A program made the position numbers and the translations under genes. A DNA stretch of 64,000 nt, taken from assembly GCF_902497785.1 (NCBI RefSeq), contig NZ_CABVHK010000004.1:62001-126000 (forward strand), read 5' to 3'. Source of the DNA: Pseudomonas fluorescens. Lineage in GTDB: Bacteria > Pseudomonadota > Gammaproteobacteria > Pseudomonadales > Pseudomonadaceae. Positions 33,247-44,307 of this stretch are shown in pieces (positions within the stretch are counted from its first letter, which is position 1; every line of letters starts with the position of its first letter). The notes below the pieces were generated by a model that was given only the letters and a program-made list of their open reading frames with translations, made no database searches and was not told the DNA's origin.

Positions 33247-36200
33247 ATCTCTCGCGGCTGTTCATCCTTCGCCCGGTCGCCACGACCCTGAGCATGCTGG
33301 CCATTATTCTGGCCGGCGTGATTGCCTATCGGTTGCTGCCGGTGTCGGCCTTGCCTCAGGTGGATTACCCGACCATCCGTGTGATGACCCTCTATCCCGG
33401 CGCCAGCCCGGATGTCATGACCAGCGCCGTGACCGCGCCGCTCGAACGCCAATTCGGGCAGATGCCCGGCCTGACCCAGATGGCCTCGACCAGTTCCGGC
33501 GGCGCCTCGGTGCTGACCTTGCGGTTCAGCCTCGACATCAACATGGACGTCGCTGAACAACAGGTGCAGGCCGCGATCAATGCCGCGACCAACCTGTTGC
33601 CCAAGGACCTGCCGGCGCCGCCGGTGTACAACAAGGTCAACCCGGCGGACACCCCGGTGCTGACCCTGGCCATCACCTCCAAAACCATGCTGCTGCCCAA
33701 ACTCAACGACCTGGTCGATACGCGCATGGCGCAGAAAATCGCCCAGATCAGCGGCGTCGGCATGGTCAGCATTGCCGGCGGCCAGCGTCAGGCGGTGCGG
33801 ATCAAGGTCAACCCTGAAGCCCTCGCGGCGAATGGGCTGAACCTGTCAGATGTGCGCACGCTGATCGGCGCGTCGAACGTCAATCAGCCCAAGGGCAATT
33901 TCGACGGCCCGACCCGGGTTTCGATGCTGGATGCAAACGATCAACTGACCTCGCCCGAGGATTACGCCAACCTCATTCTGGCCTACGCCAACGGCGCGCC
34001 GTTGCGACTCAAGGACGTCGCGGAAATCGTCGACGGCGCGGAGAACGAGCGGCTCGCGGCCTGGGCCAATGAAAACCAGGCGATCTTGCTCAATATCCAG
34101 CGTCAACCCGGCGCCAACGTCATCGAGGTGGTCGACCGGATCAAGGCGCTGCTGCCGAGCATCACCGACAACCTGCCGGCCGGGCTCGATGTCACGGTGC
34201 TGACCGACCGCACCCAAACCATTCGCGCCTCCGTCACCGATGTGCAACACGAACTGCTGATCGCCATCGCCCTGGTGGTCATGGTCACGTTCCTGTTCCT
34301 GCGCCGGGCCAGTGCCACGATCATTCCGTCGGTGGCGGTGCCGTTGTCGCTGATCGGCACGTTTGGCGTGATGTACCTCGCCGGTTTCTCGGTCAACAAC
34401 CTGACGTTGATGGCCTTGACCATCGCCACCGGCTTCGTGGTCGACGATGCCATCGTCATGCTGGAGAACATTTCCCGCTACATCGAAGAGGGCGAGACCC
34501 CACTGAATGCGGCGCTAAAAGGCGCGAAGCAGATTGGCTTCACCCTGATCTCCCTGACGCTGTCGCTGATCGCGGTACTGATTCCGCTGCTGTTCATGGC
34601 CGACGTGGTCGGGCGCCTGTTCCGCGAATTTGCCATCACGCTGGCGGTGGCCATTCTGATTTCCCTGGTGGTTTCCCTGACCCTGACGCCGATGATGTGC
34701 GCGCGTTTGCTCAAGCGCGAGCCCAAGGAAGAAGAGCAGGGCCGTTTCTACCGGGCCAGCGGTGCCACAATTGATTGGATGATCGCAGCTTACGGGCGCA
34801 AGTTAACGTGGGTTCTCAAGCACCAACCGCTGACATTGCTGGTGGCCATCGGCACCCTGGCGCTGACCGTGGTCCTCTACATGATGGTTCCGAAGGGCTT
34901 CTTCCCGGTGCAGGACACCGGGGTGATCCAGGGTATTTCCGAGGCGCCGCAGTCGATTTCCTTCGCGGCCATGAGCGAGCGACAGCAGGAACTGGCCAAG
35001 GTGATCCTCGCGGACCCGGCGGTCGAGAGTCTGTCGTCCTACATCGGTGTCGACGGTGACAACGCGACGCTCAATAGCGGTCGCTTGCTGATCAACCTCA
35101 AGTCCCACAGCGACCGCGACCTGGGCGCGACCGAGGTCATCGCCCGGCTGCAACCGGAACTGAACAAGCTGGTCGGCATCCGTCTGTTCATGCAGCCCGT
35201 GCAGGACCTGACCATCGAGGACCGGGTCAGCCGCACCCAATACCAATTCAGCATGTCATCGCCGGATTCCGAGCTGCTCAGCCTGTGGAGCAGCCGTCTG
35301 GTCGAGGCGTTGGCCCAGCGGCCGGAGCTGACCGATGTCGCCAGTGATTTGCAGGACAAAGGCTTGCAGGTCTATCTGGTGATCGACCGCGATGCGGCGT
35401 CACGGGTCGGCGTGTCGGTGTCGAACATCACCGATGCACTGTACGACGCCTTCGGCCAGCGGCAGATTTCCACCATTTACACCCAGGCCAGCCAATACCG
35501 CGTGGTCCTGCAATCGCAATCCGGGGAGAAGATCGGCCCGGATGCGCTGAATCAGATTCATGTGAAAACCACCGATGGCGGGCAAGTACGCCTGTCCAGC
35601 CTGGCACGGATCGAGGAGCGTCAGGCACAACTGGCGATTACCCACATCGGCCAGTTTCCGGCGGTGATGATGTCGTTCAACCTGGCGTCCGGCGTGGCGT
35701 TGGGGCATGCGGTGGAGATCATCGAGCAGGTGCAGCAAGACATCGGCATGCCGCTCGGCGTGCAGACCCGGTTCCAGGGCGCGGCCGAAGCGTTCCAGGC
35801 GTCGCTGTCGAGCACTTTGCTGCTGATTCTGGCGGCGGTGGTGACCATGTATATCGTGCTTGGCGTGCTGTACGAGAGCTACATCCACCCGATCACCATT
35901 CTCTCGACCTTGCCCTCGGCGGCGGTCGGCGCCTTGCTCGCCTTGCTGTTGAGTGGCAATGACCTGGGGATGATCGCGATCATCGGCATCATTCTGCTGA
36001 TCGGCATCGTGAAAAAGAACGCGATCATGATGATCGACTTCGCCCTCGACGCCGAACGCAATCAGGGCATGGACCCGGAGACCGCGATCTATCAGGCGGC
36101 GCTGCTGCGGTTCCGGCCAATCCTGATGACCACGCTGGCGGCGCTGTTTGGCGCCGTGCCGTTGATGCTGGCCACCGGTTCCGGCGCGGAGTTGCGACAA

Positions 36201-36347
36201 CCGTTGGGTCTGGTGATGGTCGGTGGCTTGCTGCTGAGCCAGGTTTTGACTTTGTTCACCACCCCGGTGATTTACCTGTACTTCGATCGCCTCGGCCGGC
36301 GCTGGGGTCGTAAATCCGGCGCTGTGGAAGTGGTCGAACAGCCATGA
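33243..36347 (+). CDS. muxB: RND multidrug efflux pump subunit (MuxB/MdtB)
   Basis: This 1034-residue inner-membrane pump subunit is driven by protons. It has the RND pattern of twelve membrane helices with two large periplasmic loops. Seen in sequence: first helix [20 protein letters not shown], the conserved [24 protein letters not shown], helix 4 with the proton-relay Asp residues ([24 protein letters not shown]), the [11 protein letters not shown] stretch, and the second half [19 protein letters not shown] and [18 protein letters not shown]. The two-subunit arrangement with the next gene matches MdtB-MdtC of E. coli and MuxB-MuxC of P. aeruginosa, where the pumps work as hetero-trimers. 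It overlaps both neighbours by four bases. Confidence 0.94.
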   Translation: MNLSRLFILRPVATTLSMLAIILAGVIAYRLLPVSALPQVDYPTIRVMTLYPGASPDVMTSAVTAPLERQFGQMPGLTQMASTSSGGASVLTLRFSLDINMDVAEQQVQAAINAATNLLPKDLPAPPVYNKVNPADTPVLTLAITSKTMLLPKLNDLVDTRMAQKIAQISGVGMVSIAGGQRQAVRIKVNPEALAANGLNLSDVRTLIGASNVNQPKGNFDGPTRVSMLDANDQLTSPEDYANLILAYANGAPLRLKDVAEIVDGAENERLAAWANENQAILLNIQRQPGANVIEVVDRIKALLPSITDNLPAGLDVTVLTDRTQTIRASVTDVQHELLIAIALVVMVTFLFLRRASATIIPSVAVPLSLIGTFGVMYLAGFSVNNLTLMALTIATGFVVDDAIVMLENISRYIEEGETPLNAALKGAKQIGFTLISLTLSLIAVLIPLLFMADVVGRLFREFAITLAVAILISLVVSLTLTPMMCARLLKREPKEEEQGRFYRASGATIDWMIAAYGRKLTWVLKHQPLTLLVAIGTLALTVVLYMMVPKGFFPVQDTGVIQGISEAPQSISFAAMSERQQELAKVILADPAVESLSSYIGVDGDNATLNSGRLLINLKSHSDRDLGATEVIARLQPELNKLVGIRLFMQPVQDLTIEDRVSRTQYQFSMSSPDSELLSLWSSRLVEALAQRPELTDVASDLQDKGLQVYLVIDRDAASRVGVSVSNITDALYDAFGQRQISTIYTQASQYRVVLQSQSGEKIGPDALNQIHVKTTDGGQVRLSSLARIEERQAQLAITHIGQFPAVMMSFNLASGVALGHAVEIIEQVQQDIGMPLGVQTRFQGAAEAFQASLSSTLLLILAAVVTMYIVLGVLYESYIHPITILSTLPSAAVGALLALLLSGNDLGMIAIIGIILLIGIVKKNAIMMIDFALDAERNQGMDPETAIYQAALLRFRPILMTTLAALFGAVPLMLATGSGAELRQPLGLVMVGGLLLSQVLTLFTTPVIYLYFDRLGRRWGRKSGAVEVVEQP

Positions 36348-39300
36348 ACCTCTCCGGACCTTTCATCAAGCGCCCGGTGGCGACGATGTTGCTGAGCCTG
36401 GCGATCATGTTGCTGGGCGGGGTGAGCTTCGGCCTGTTGCCGGTGTCGCCGTTGCCGCAAATGGACTTCCCGGTGATCGTGGTCCAGGCCAGCTTGCCCG
36501 GCGCGAGCCCGGAGGTGATGGCGTCGACCGTGGCCACGCCGCTGGAGCGCTCCTTCGGCGCCATCGCCGGGGTCAACACCATGAGCAGCCGTTCCAGCCA
36601 GGGCTCGACCCGGGTGATTCTGCAATTTGACCTCGACCGCGACATCAACGGCGCGGCGCGGGAAGTGCAAGCGGCGATCAACGCTTCGCGTAACCTGCTG
36701 CCGAGCGGGATGCGCAGCATGCCGACCTACAAGAAGGTCAACCCGTCCCAGGCACCGATCATGGTGCTGTCGCTGACCTCGGACGTGCTGGAAAAGGGTC
36801 AGCTCTACGACCTGGCTTCGACCATCCTGTCGCAGAGCCTGTCCCAGGTGCAGGGCGTCGGCGAAGTGCAGATCGGCGGCAGCTCCCTGCCGGCAGTGCG
36901 CATCGAACTCGAACCGCAAGCGCTGAACCAGTACGGCGTGGCACTGGACGATGTGCGCAACACCATCGCCAACGCCAACGTGCGCCGGCCCAAGGGCTCG
37001 GTGGAAGACGGGCAGCGCTTGTGGCAGGTGCAGGCCAACGATCAACTGGAAAAAGCCAAGGATTACGAGTCGCTGATCATTCACTACGCTGACGGCGCCG
37101 CCTTGCGTCTCAAAGATGTGGCGAAAGTCAGCGACGGTGTCGAGGACCGCTACAACAGCGGATTTTTCAACGATGACGCGGCGGTGTTGCTGGTGATCAA
37201 CCGGCAGGCCGGTGCCAACATCATCGAGACGGTCAACGAGATCAAGGCCCAGCTTCCAGCCTTGCAAGCGGTGTTGCCGGCCAGCGTCAAACTGAACCTG
37301 GCCATGGACCGCTCGCCGGTGATCAAGGCCACCCTGCACGAAGCGGAAATGACCCTGCTGATCGCCGTGGCGCTGGTGATTCTGGTGGTGTACCTGTTTC
37401 TCGGCAACTTCCGTGCCTCGCTGATTCCAACGCTTGCGGTGCCAGTGTCGCTGGTGGGCACCTTTGCAGTGATGTACCTCTACGGTTTCTCGCTGAACAA
37501 CTTGTCGCTGATGGCGTTGATTCTGGCCACTGGATTGGTGGTGGACGATGCCATCGTGGTCCTGGAGAACATCTCCCGGCATATCGACAAAGGCGTGCCG
37601 CCGATGAAAGCCGCGTACCTCGGGGCTCAGGAAGTCGGTTTCACCCTGCTGTCGATGAACGTGTCGCTGGTGGCAGTGTTCCTGTCGATCCTGTTCATGG
37701 GCGGCATCGTTGAAAGCCTGTTCCGCGAGTTTTCCATCACGCTGGCGGCGGCCATTGTCGTGTCGCTGGTGGTTTCGCTGACCCTGACACCAATGCTCTG
37801 CGCCCGCTGGCTCAAGCCGCATACACCGGGTGAAGAAAACCGCCTGCAACGCTGGAGCCAGCGCGCCAATGAATGGATGGTCGGCAAATACGCCACCAGC
37901 CTAGACTGGGTGTTGCGTCACCGGCGCCTGACTCTGCTTAGCCTGATCGTGACAGTTGGCGTGAACATCGCGCTGTATGTCGTTGTTCCTAAGACATTTA
38001 TGCCGCAACAAGACACGGGTCAGCTCATCGGATTTGTCCGCGGTGACGATGGCCTGTCGTTCAGCGTGATGCAGCCAAAGATGGAAACCTTCCGGCGTGC
38101 CGTGCTCAAGGACGATGCCGTCGAAAGCGTCGCCGGCTTCATCGGTGGTTCCAACGGCACCAACAACGCCTTCATGCTGGTGCGCCTGAAGCCGATCAAG
38201 GAGCGCGGTGTGTCCGCGCAAAAGGTCATCGAACGCCTGCGCAAGGAAATGCCCAAAGTCGCCGGTGCGCAGCTGATGCTGATGGCGGATCAGGATCTGC
38301 AGTTTGGCGGTGGTCGTGAACAGACGACGTCGCAATACACCTACATCCTGCAAAGCGCGGACCTTGGCGAATTGCGCCAGTGGTACCCGAAAGTCGTAAC
38401 GGCCCTGAAAGCGTTGCCGGAGCTGACCGCGATTGATGCCCGGGAGGGACGCGGTGCGCAGCAGGTGACGTTGATCGTCGATCGTGATCAGGCGAAACGC
38501 CTGGGCGTGGACATGGACATGGTCACTTCGGTGCTGAACAACGCTTTCAGCCAGCGGCAGATTTCGACGATCTACGACAGCCTCAACCAGTATCAAGTGG
38601 TGATGGAGGTCAATCCGAAATACGCCCAGGACCCGATCACCCTTAAACAGGTTCAAGTGATCACCGCCGATGGCGCACGGATTCCGCTGTCCACCATTGC
38701 CCATTACGAAAACAGTCTGGAAGACGACCGGGTCAGCCACGAAGGCCAGTTCGCTTCCGAAAGCATTTCTTTCGACATGGCGGAAGGCGTGACGGTGGAG
38801 CAGGGAACGGCCGCCATCGAGCGGGCGATTGCGCTGTTGGGCATGCCGGAAGATGTGATCGTGAAAGTGGCCGGCACTGCAGACGCCTTCGCCGCGACGC
38901 AGAAAAGCCAGCCGTGGATGATTCTGGGCGCGCTGGTGGCGGTGTATCTGGTGCTCGGCGTGCTGTACGAAAGCTACATCCATCCGCTGACCATTCTCTC
39001 GACCTTGCCGTCTGCCGGGGTCGGTGCCTTGCTGTCGATCTATGCGCTGGGCGGCGAGTTCAGCCTGATTTCGTTGCTGGGCCTGTTCCTGTTGATCGGC
39101 GTGGTGAAGAAAAACGCCATTCTGATGATCGACCTGGCGTTGCAACTGGAACGGCATCAGGGCCTGGAGCCGCTGGAATCGATACGCAGCGCGTGCCTGC
39201 AACGTCTGCGGCCGATTCTGATGACCACACTGGCCGCGATCCTCGGCGCCTTGCCGTTGCTGCTCGGGCGTGCCGAAGGCGCCGAAATGCGCCAGCCGCT

Positions 39301-39451
39301 GGGCCTGACCATCATCGGCGGGCTGATTTTCAGTCAAGTACTGACCCTTTACACCACCCCGGTGGTTTACCTCTATCTCGACAAGCTGCGCCATCGTTTC
39401 AACCAATGGCGTGGAGTGCGTACCGATGCTGCTCTGGAAACTCCGCTATGA
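36344..39451 (+). CDS. muxC: RND multidrug efflux pump subunit (MuxC/MdtC)
   Basis: This 1035-residue pump subunit is the partner of MuxB, made from the same operon with a four-base overlap. The first segment reads [20 protein letters not shown], the helix-4 relay is [22 protein letters not shown], and the second-half motifs are [20 protein letters not shown] and [18 protein letters not shown]. It is about half identical by eye to MuxB, consistent with an old duplication. In E. coli MdtC carries the drug-binding role and MdtB the proton relay; here both subunits keep the Asp pair, so that split cannot be confirmed. Confidence 0.94.
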   Translation: MNLSGPFIKRPVATMLLSLAIMLLGGVSFGLLPVSPLPQMDFPVIVVQASLPGASPEVMASTVATPLERSFGAIAGVNTMSSRSSQGSTRVILQFDLDRDINGAAREVQAAINASRNLLPSGMRSMPTYKKVNPSQAPIMVLSLTSDVLEKGQLYDLASTILSQSLSQVQGVGEVQIGGSSLPAVRIELEPQALNQYGVALDDVRNTIANANVRRPKGSVEDGQRLWQVQANDQLEKAKDYESLIIHYADGAALRLKDVAKVSDGVEDRYNSGFFNDDAAVLLVINRQAGANIIETVNEIKAQLPALQAVLPASVKLNLAMDRSPVIKATLHEAEMTLLIAVALVILVVYLFLGNFRASLIPTLAVPVSLVGTFAVMYLYGFSLNNLSLMALILATGLVVDDAIVVLENISRHIDKGVPPMKAAYLGAQEVGFTLLSMNVSLVAVFLSILFMGGIVESLFREFSITLAAAIVVSLVVSLTLTPMLCARWLKPHTPGEENRLQRWSQRANEWMVGKYATSLDWVLRHRRLTLLSLIVTVGVNIALYVVVPKTFMPQQDTGQLIGFVRGDDGLSFSVMQPKMETFRRAVLKDDAVESVAGFIGGSNGTNNAFMLVRLKPIKERGVSAQKVIERLRKEMPKVAGAQLMLMADQDLQFGGGREQTTSQYTYILQSADLGELRQWYPKVVTALKALPELTAIDAREGRGAQQVTLIVDRDQAKRLGVDMDMVTSVLNNAFSQRQISTIYDSLNQYQVVMEVNPKYAQDPITLKQVQVITADGARIPLSTIAHYENSLEDDRVSHEGQFASESISFDMAEGVTVEQGTAAIERAIALLGMPEDVIVKVAGTADAFAATQKSQPWMILGALVAVYLVLGVLYESYIHPLTILSTLPSAGVGALLSIYALGGEFSLISLLGLFLLIGVVKKNAILMIDLALQLERHQGLEPLESIRSACLQRLRPILMTTLAAILGALPLLLGRAEGAEMRQPLGLTIIGGLIFSQVLTLYTTPVVYLYLDKLRHRFNQWRGVRTDAALETPL

Positions 39452-40923
39452 CTGACCGTTCGCTTATCAACCTGCCGGCATCGCTGATCACCGCCCGAGG
39501 CTCGCGTTTGTTGAGCCTGTCGCTGTGCGTGGCGTTGCTCAGTGCCTGCGCCATCGGCCCGGATTACCAGCGTCCGCAAGCCGCCGCGCCAGCGCAGTAC
39601 AAGGAAGCGGCCGGCTGGCGTCAGGCCAATCCGAGCGATTCCCTGGCCCGCGGCGCCTGGTGGGAGTTGTATGGCGATCAGCAGCTCAACGGCCTGATCG
39701 ACCGGCTCAACAGCGCCAACCAGACCGTCGCCCAGTCCGAAGCCCAATACCGTCAGGCCCAGGCCCTCGTGCGCAGTGCCCGCGGTGCTTTCTTCCCGAC
39801 CGTGGACCTGACGGTCGGAAAAAACCGCTCCAGCCAGGGCACCGGCAGCAGCAGTTCGAGCCTGAGCAGCACCTCCAGCGGCATTCGCGATACTTACACG
39901 GCCCAGGCCGGGGTCAGTTGGGAGGCCGATGTCTGGGGCAAGCTGCGTCGGGGCCTTGAGGCCGACACCGCCAACGCCGAAGCGAGTTTCGCCGATCTGG
40001 CGGCGATGCGTTTGAGCCAGCAGTCGGAACTGGTTCAGAACTACCTGCAACTGCGGGTGATCGACGAGCAAAGACGTTTGTTGCAAGCGACGGTCGAGGC
40101 CTATCAACGCTCGTTGAAAATGACCGAAAACCAGTACCGCGCCGGTGTGTCCGGCAAGGATGCGGTGTCCCAGGCACAGACTCAGCTCAAAAGTACCGAG
40201 GCTGACATGGTCGACCTGATCTGGCAGCGTGCGCAGTTTGAAAACGCCATCGCCGTGTTGATCGGCCTGCCGCCCGCCGAGTTCAGCCTGGCGGAAACCC
40301 CCGACATTCCAGAATTGCCGAGCGTACCGCTGAACCTGCCGTCGCAGCTGCTGGAACGGCGCCCCGACATTGCCTCCGCCGAGCGCTCGGTGATGGCGGC
40401 CAACGCCAACATCGGCGTGGCCAAGGCCGCGTATTACCCGGACCTGACGCTGAGCCTGAACGGTGGTTACAGCAGCAGTACGTCGTCCAACTGGATCAGC
40501 GTGCCGAACCGTTTCTGGTCGGTCGGTCCGCAACTGGCGATGACCTTGTTTGACGGCGGGCAGCGCTCGGCGGAAGTGGATCGCAGCGAGGCGGCCTATG
40601 ACGAAACAGTCGCCAAGTACCGCCAGACCGTGCTCGACGGTTTCCGCGAGGTAGAAAACTACCTGGTGCAGCTCAAGGTGCTGGAGGACGAATCCGCTGT
40701 GCGTCAGCAAGCGCTGGATGCGGCGCGTGAATCGCTGCGCCTGATTCAGAATCAGTACAAGGCCGGGTTGATCGCGTATCTGGATGTCGTGGTGGTCCAG
40801 GCGACAACACTGAACAATGAACGCAACATGCTGGATTTGCTGCAAAGTCGTCTGATTGCCAGCGTGCAGCTGATTGCCGCGTTGGGTGGCGGCTGGGACG
40901 GTCAGGTCAACCCACCCAACTGA
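39448..40923 (+). CDS. opmB: Outer-membrane efflux lipoprotein (OpmB type)
   Basis: This 491-residue channel of the OprM/NodT family closes the MuxABC pump. It has a lipoprotein signal with lipidated Cys34 (LLSACAIGPDYQRP), the WWELYGDQQLNGLIDRLNSANQTVAQSEAQYRQA start of the barrel-helix repeat, a second copy from about 260 (LPSQLLERRPDIASAERSVMAANANIGVAKAAYYPDL), and LDGFREVENYLVQLKVLEDE at the last coil. The start at 39448 forms an ATGA with the muxC stop. A long in-frame extension upstream is a shadow of muxC. The gene ends the four-gene efflux operon. Confidence 0.93.
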   Translation: MTDRSLINLPASLITARGSRLLSLSLCVALLSACAIGPDYQRPQAAAPAQYKEAAGWRQANPSDSLARGAWWELYGDQQLNGLIDRLNSANQTVAQSEAQYRQAQALVRSARGAFFPTVDLTVGKNRSSQGTGSSSSSLSSTSSGIRDTYTAQAGVSWEADVWGKLRRGLEADTANAEASFADLAAMRLSQQSELVQNYLQLRVIDEQRRLLQATVEAYQRSLKMTENQYRAGVSGKDAVSQAQTQLKSTEADMVDLIWQRAQFENAIAVLIGLPPAEFSLAETPDIPELPSVPLNLPSQLLERRPDIASAERSVMAANANIGVAKAAYYPDLTLSLNGGYSSSTSSNWISVPNRFWSVGPQLAMTLFDGGQRSAEVDRSEAAYDETVAKYRQTVLDGFREVENYLVQLKVLEDESAVRQQALDAARESLRLIQNQYKAGLIAYLDVVVVQATTLNNERNMLDLLQSRLIASVQLIAALGGGWDGQVNPPN

Positions 40924-41109
40924 GGGGCGCAGAACCTGCGGAGTGTAGGAGCTGTCGAGTCAAAGCCATTTTACGGGTCAAACAAGCGTTTCATCGGGTT
41001 GATGGCCCTTTGCTAATTTTGTCAGTGCGTTCTCACGCGCAATCAGTACAATCGCCCGATTTGCCCTCCGAGAACGGAAGCAGTACGGCGGGTAGTCTCG
41101 AGAAGTCTC

Positions 41110-43191
41110 ATGCTCATCGGTAGCTATTCCCCCACGCTGGTTATCATCTCGCTGATTGTGGCGATTCTCGCCTCCTATACCGCGCTCGACATGACCGGGC
41201 GCATCGCCACCGCCAAGGGCCGCGCCGTGCATTTGTGGACGGCCGGCGGCGCGTTTGCGATGGGCATCGGCGTGTGGTCGATGCATTTCATCGGCATGCT
41301 CGCGTTTGAATTGCCGATCGATCTCGGTTACGACCTCACCCTGACACTGCTGTCGCTGCTGACCGCGTTCCTGTCTTGCGGCTTTGCCCTGTGGCTGGTC
41401 AGTCAGCCTCGCTTGCCGGTCTGGCAACTGGCGTTCGGCGCGTTGGTCATGGGTGCCGGCATCAGTGCCATGCACTACACCGGCATGGCCGCGATGCGCA
41501 TGCAGCCTGGCATTGATTACGACCCGATATTGTTCGGCGCTTCGTTGCTGATCGCCGTCGGTGCGTCCGGCGCGGCCTTATGGATTGCCTTCCGCCTGCG
41601 CCGACACACGCCTCACGTCAGTCTGATCCGGGCGGGTGCGGCAGTGATCATGGGCATCGCCATCGTCGGCATGCACTACACCGCCATGGCGGCCGCGCGT
41701 TTTCCGGACGGCAGTTTCTGTGGCGCGGCCGTCAATGGTCTGAGCGGCAAGGGCCTGGACAGTCTGGTGTTGATCACCACACTGGCGGTGCTGAGCATTG
41801 CCTTGCTGACGTCGGTGCTCGATGCACGGCTCGAGGCTCGCACCGCGCAACTGGCCCAATCCCTGACCGAAGCCAATCGCGAACTCACCCAATTGGCGCT
41901 GCACGATACCCTGACCGGCCTGCCGAATCGGGTACTGCTGGCCGACCGCATTGATCAGGCGATGTCGAGGGTGCAGGAGCAGGGCGGCTGTTTTGCCTTG
42001 ATGTTCATCGATCTGGACGGTTTCAAACCGGTCAATGATGCGTTCGGGCATCACATGGGCGATCAACTGCTGCGCGAAGTCGGCCTGCGTCTGCGTGAGG
42101 ATTTGCGCAGTCATGACACGCTGGCGCGGATTGGCGGCGATGAGTTCGTGCTGCTGGTGCAACTGGCTGATGAAAATGACGTACTGAATCTGGCGGCGCG
42201 TCAGGTCGGGTTGATCGCCCGTTCATTTCGCGTCGCCGAACATCATCTTCAGATCTCCGCCAGTATCGGCATCGCTCTGTATCCGGGCAACGTCCAGACC
42301 GCTGAGGAATTGCTGATGAATGCCGACGCGGCCATGTATCACGCCAAGGGCGCGGGCAAAAACGGCTATAGCTTCTTCGACGCCTCGATGAACACCAACG
42401 CGCGCAAACAGCTGCAATTGCTGCAAGACCTGCGCAATGCGCTGGATCAGCAACAATTCAGTCTCTATTACCAGCCGAAATTCGACGCCGGCAATGGCCG
42501 TCCGGTCGGCGCCGAAGCATTGCTGCGCTGGGAGCACCCGACCCAGGGCATGCTCCTGCCGGACAAATTCATCGATCTGGCGGAGAAGACCGGGCTGATC
42601 ATTCCGATTGGTGACTGGGTGCTGAACGAGGCCTGTCGGCAGATGCGCGAGTGGTACCTGCTCGGCTACACCGACTGGCGTATTGCCGTGAACCTCTCCG
42701 CTTTGCAGTTTTGCCACTCAGGCTTGGTCAAAAGCGTGGCCAGGGCGCTGGCCACGCACCAGCTTCCGGCCAACAGCCTGACCCTGGAAATCACCGAAAC
42801 CACCGCCATGAGCGACGCCGACGCAAGCATGGCGGTGCTCAAAGAACTCTCGGGCATGGGCGTCGACCTGTCGATTGATGACTTTGGTACGGGCTATTCA
42901 AGCCTGATGTACCTCAAGCGTTTGCCGGCCAACGAACTGAAGATCGACCGGGGCTTCGTCCGCGATCTGGAGCGGGACAGCGACGATGCAGCCATCGTTT
43001 CAGCAATCGTCGCCCTCGGCCAGGCGCTGGGCTTGCGGATCGTTGCCGAAGGCGTGGAAACCGATGTGCAGCAGGATTTTCTGACCCAACTGGGGTGCGA
43101 CTCGTTACAGGGTTATCTGTTGGGGCATCCGCTGCCTGCCGAGCGCTTCATGATCGATATTCTTCGTGCCGAGCAACTCGCTGCCGGTTGA
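41110..43191 (+). CDS. MHYT-GGDEF-EAL cyclic-di-GMP signalling protein
   Basis: This 693-residue membrane protein probably senses a diatomic gas or redox signal and makes or breaks cyclic-di-GMP. The N-terminal MHYT sensor has seven helices with three M-H-x-x motifs at about residues 58 (MHFIGM), 121 (MHYTGM) and 188 (MHYTAM), thought to bind copper. A GGDEF domain follows with an intact signature at about 342-346 (RIGGDEF), then an EAL domain with E469 (GAEALLRWEHP), DDFGTGYSSLMYLKRLP and VAEGVET, so both activities could be present. A related architecture in P. aeruginosa (MucR) regulates alginate. It is a single gene with its own promoter in the 186-base upstream gap. Confidence 0.93.
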   Translation: MLIGSYSPTLVIISLIVAILASYTALDMTGRIATAKGRAVHLWTAGGAFAMGIGVWSMHFIGMLAFELPIDLGYDLTLTLLSLLTAFLSCGFALWLVSQPRLPVWQLAFGALVMGAGISAMHYTGMAAMRMQPGIDYDPILFGASLLIAVGASGAALWIAFRLRRHTPHVSLIRAGAAVIMGIAIVGMHYTAMAAARFPDGSFCGAAVNGLSGKGLDSLVLITTLAVLSIALLTSVLDARLEARTAQLAQSLTEANRELTQLALHDTLTGLPNRVLLADRIDQAMSRVQEQGGCFALMFIDLDGFKPVNDAFGHHMGDQLLREVGLRLREDLRSHDTLARIGGDEFVLLVQLADENDVLNLAARQVGLIARSFRVAEHHLQISASIGIALYPGNVQTAEELLMNADAAMYHAKGAGKNGYSFFDASMNTNARKQLQLLQDLRNALDQQQFSLYYQPKFDAGNGRPVGAEALLRWEHPTQGMLLPDKFIDLAEKTGLIIPIGDWVLNEACRQMREWYLLGYTDWRIAVNLSALQFCHSGLVKSVARALATHQLPANSLTLEITETTAMSDADASMAVLKELSGMGVDLSIDDFGTGYSSLMYLKRLPANELKIDRGFVRDLERDSDDAAIVSAIVALGQALGLRIVAEGVETDVQQDFLTQLGCDSLQGYLLGHPLPAERFMIDILRAEQLAAG

Positions 43192-43195
43192 CGCA

Positions 43196-43333
43196 CCCTG
43201 TGGCGAGGGAGCTTGCTCCCGCTCGGCTGCGCAGCAGTCGCAAAACGATGGATGCGGTATAGCTGATGAGCTGCGGCGCATGGTTATGGGGCTGCTGCGC
43301 AGCCGAGCGGGAGCGAGCTCCCTCGCCACAGGG
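43196..43333. repeat. Long inverted repeat, CTGTGGCGAGG family
   Basis: CCCTGTGGCGAGGGAGCTTG at 43196 has its inverse ending at 43333. Inner arms AGCGGG/CCCGCT and GCTGCGCAGC copies make a compound hairpin. It separates the GGDEF-EAL gene from the dehydrogenase gene and is a relative of elements at 30.3 and 45.8 kb. Confidence 0.85.
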
Positions 43334-43410
43334 CACCACCCCATGCAAAAAACGTCGATGGCGGTTATTCTTGGCCCCGACTGCTTACGCTTGAACGGGG
43401 AAAAGCTCGC

Positions 43411-44157
43411 ATGGACAAAGTCATCGTCATCACCGGCGGCAGCCGCGGCATCGGCGCCGCCACCGCACTGTTGGCCGCCGGGCAGGGCTATCGGATCTGC
43501 ATCAACTATCAGTCCGATGAAGAAGCGGCGCACCGCGTGCTCGAGCAAGTCCGCGCACTCGGTGCCCAGGCCATCGCGGTCCGGGCGGACGTCAGCATCG
43601 AAGACGAAGTGATCGCGCTATTTCACCGGGTCGACACCGAACTGGGCCGGGTCACCGCACTGGTCAACAACGCCGGCACCGTGGGACAGAAGTCCCGGGT
43701 CGACGAAATGTCCGAATTCCGCATTCTCAAAACCTTGAAAACCAATGTTCTGGCGCCCATCCTCTGCGCCAAGCACGCCCTCCTGCGCATGTCGCCCAAA
43801 CATGGCGGGCAGGGCGGCAGCATCGTCAACGTCTCATCGGTCGCCGCACGTCTTGGTTCACCCAACGAGTACGTGGATTACGCCGCCTCAAAAGGCGCGC
43901 TGGACACCTTCACCATCGGCCTGTCCAAGGAAGTGGCCGGCGAAGGCATCCGCGTCAATGCGGTGCGCCCCGGCTACATCTACACCGACTTCCATGCGTT
44001 GAGCGGCGACCCGGACCGGGTCAGCAAACTGGAATCGGCGATTCCAATGGCCCGCGGTGGGCGGCCGGATGAAGTGGCAGAGGCGATTGTGTGGTTGTTG
44101 TCGGATAAGGCTTCTTATGCGACGGGGACTTTTGTGGATTTGGGCGGTGGGCGTTAA
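43411..44157 (+). CDS. Short-chain dehydrogenase/reductase
   Basis: This 248-residue classical SDR is an NAD(P)-dependent oxidoreductase. The cofactor loop is TGGSRGIG (8-15), NNAG is at 86-89, the catalytic Tyr and Lys are Y157 and K161 (YAASK), Ser of the triad is in VNVSSVAARLG, and the PG motif VRPGYIYTDFH follows. The Arg at 12 and an Arg after the second strand (AVRAD) favour NADP. The C-terminal GGxxR-like AIPMARGGRPDEVAEAIVWLLSD and GTFVDLGGGR match glucose/ribitol-dehydrogenase-like members. The substrate cannot be told. Confidence 0.92.
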   Translation: MDKVIVITGGSRGIGAATALLAAGQGYRICINYQSDEEAAHRVLEQVRALGAQAIAVRADVSIEDEVIALFHRVDTELGRVTALVNNAGTVGQKSRVDEMSEFRILKTLKTNVLAPILCAKHALLRMSPKHGGQGGSIVNVSSVAARLGSPNEYVDYAASKGALDTFTIGLSKEVAGEGIRVNAVRPGYIYTDFHALSGDPDRVSKLESAIPMARGGRPDEVAEAIVWLLSDKASYATGTFVDLGGGR

Positions 44158-44183
44158 TCCTCAAGATTTGCTTTGTCTGTTCT

Positions 44184-44288
44184 GGCCCCTTCGCGGGCAA
44201 GCCCGCTCCCACAGTGAGCCATGGTGTATCTAAACTTTGTGGTCGACACAAAAAACTGTGGGAGCGGGCTTGCTCGCGAAGGGGCCGG
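44184..44288. repeat. REP pair between convergent genes
   Basis: Inverted GTGGGAGCGGGC-type palindromes at about 44186-44212 and 44257-44286 flank a 44-base centre. They separate the dehydrogenase gene and the convergent MocR gene. Confidence 0.88.
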
Positions 44289-44307
44289 ACCTGCCAACAT
44301 CAAACCC

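Noticed and set aside
38914..39447. Upstream extension of the opmB frame
   Set aside because: It is a different frame of muxC; the ATGA overlap and lipoprotein signal at 39448 fix the start.
40940..40960. Half of a GTAGGAGCTG repeat after opmB
   Set aside because: Only one arm remains and it is diverged, so it is not listed as an element.
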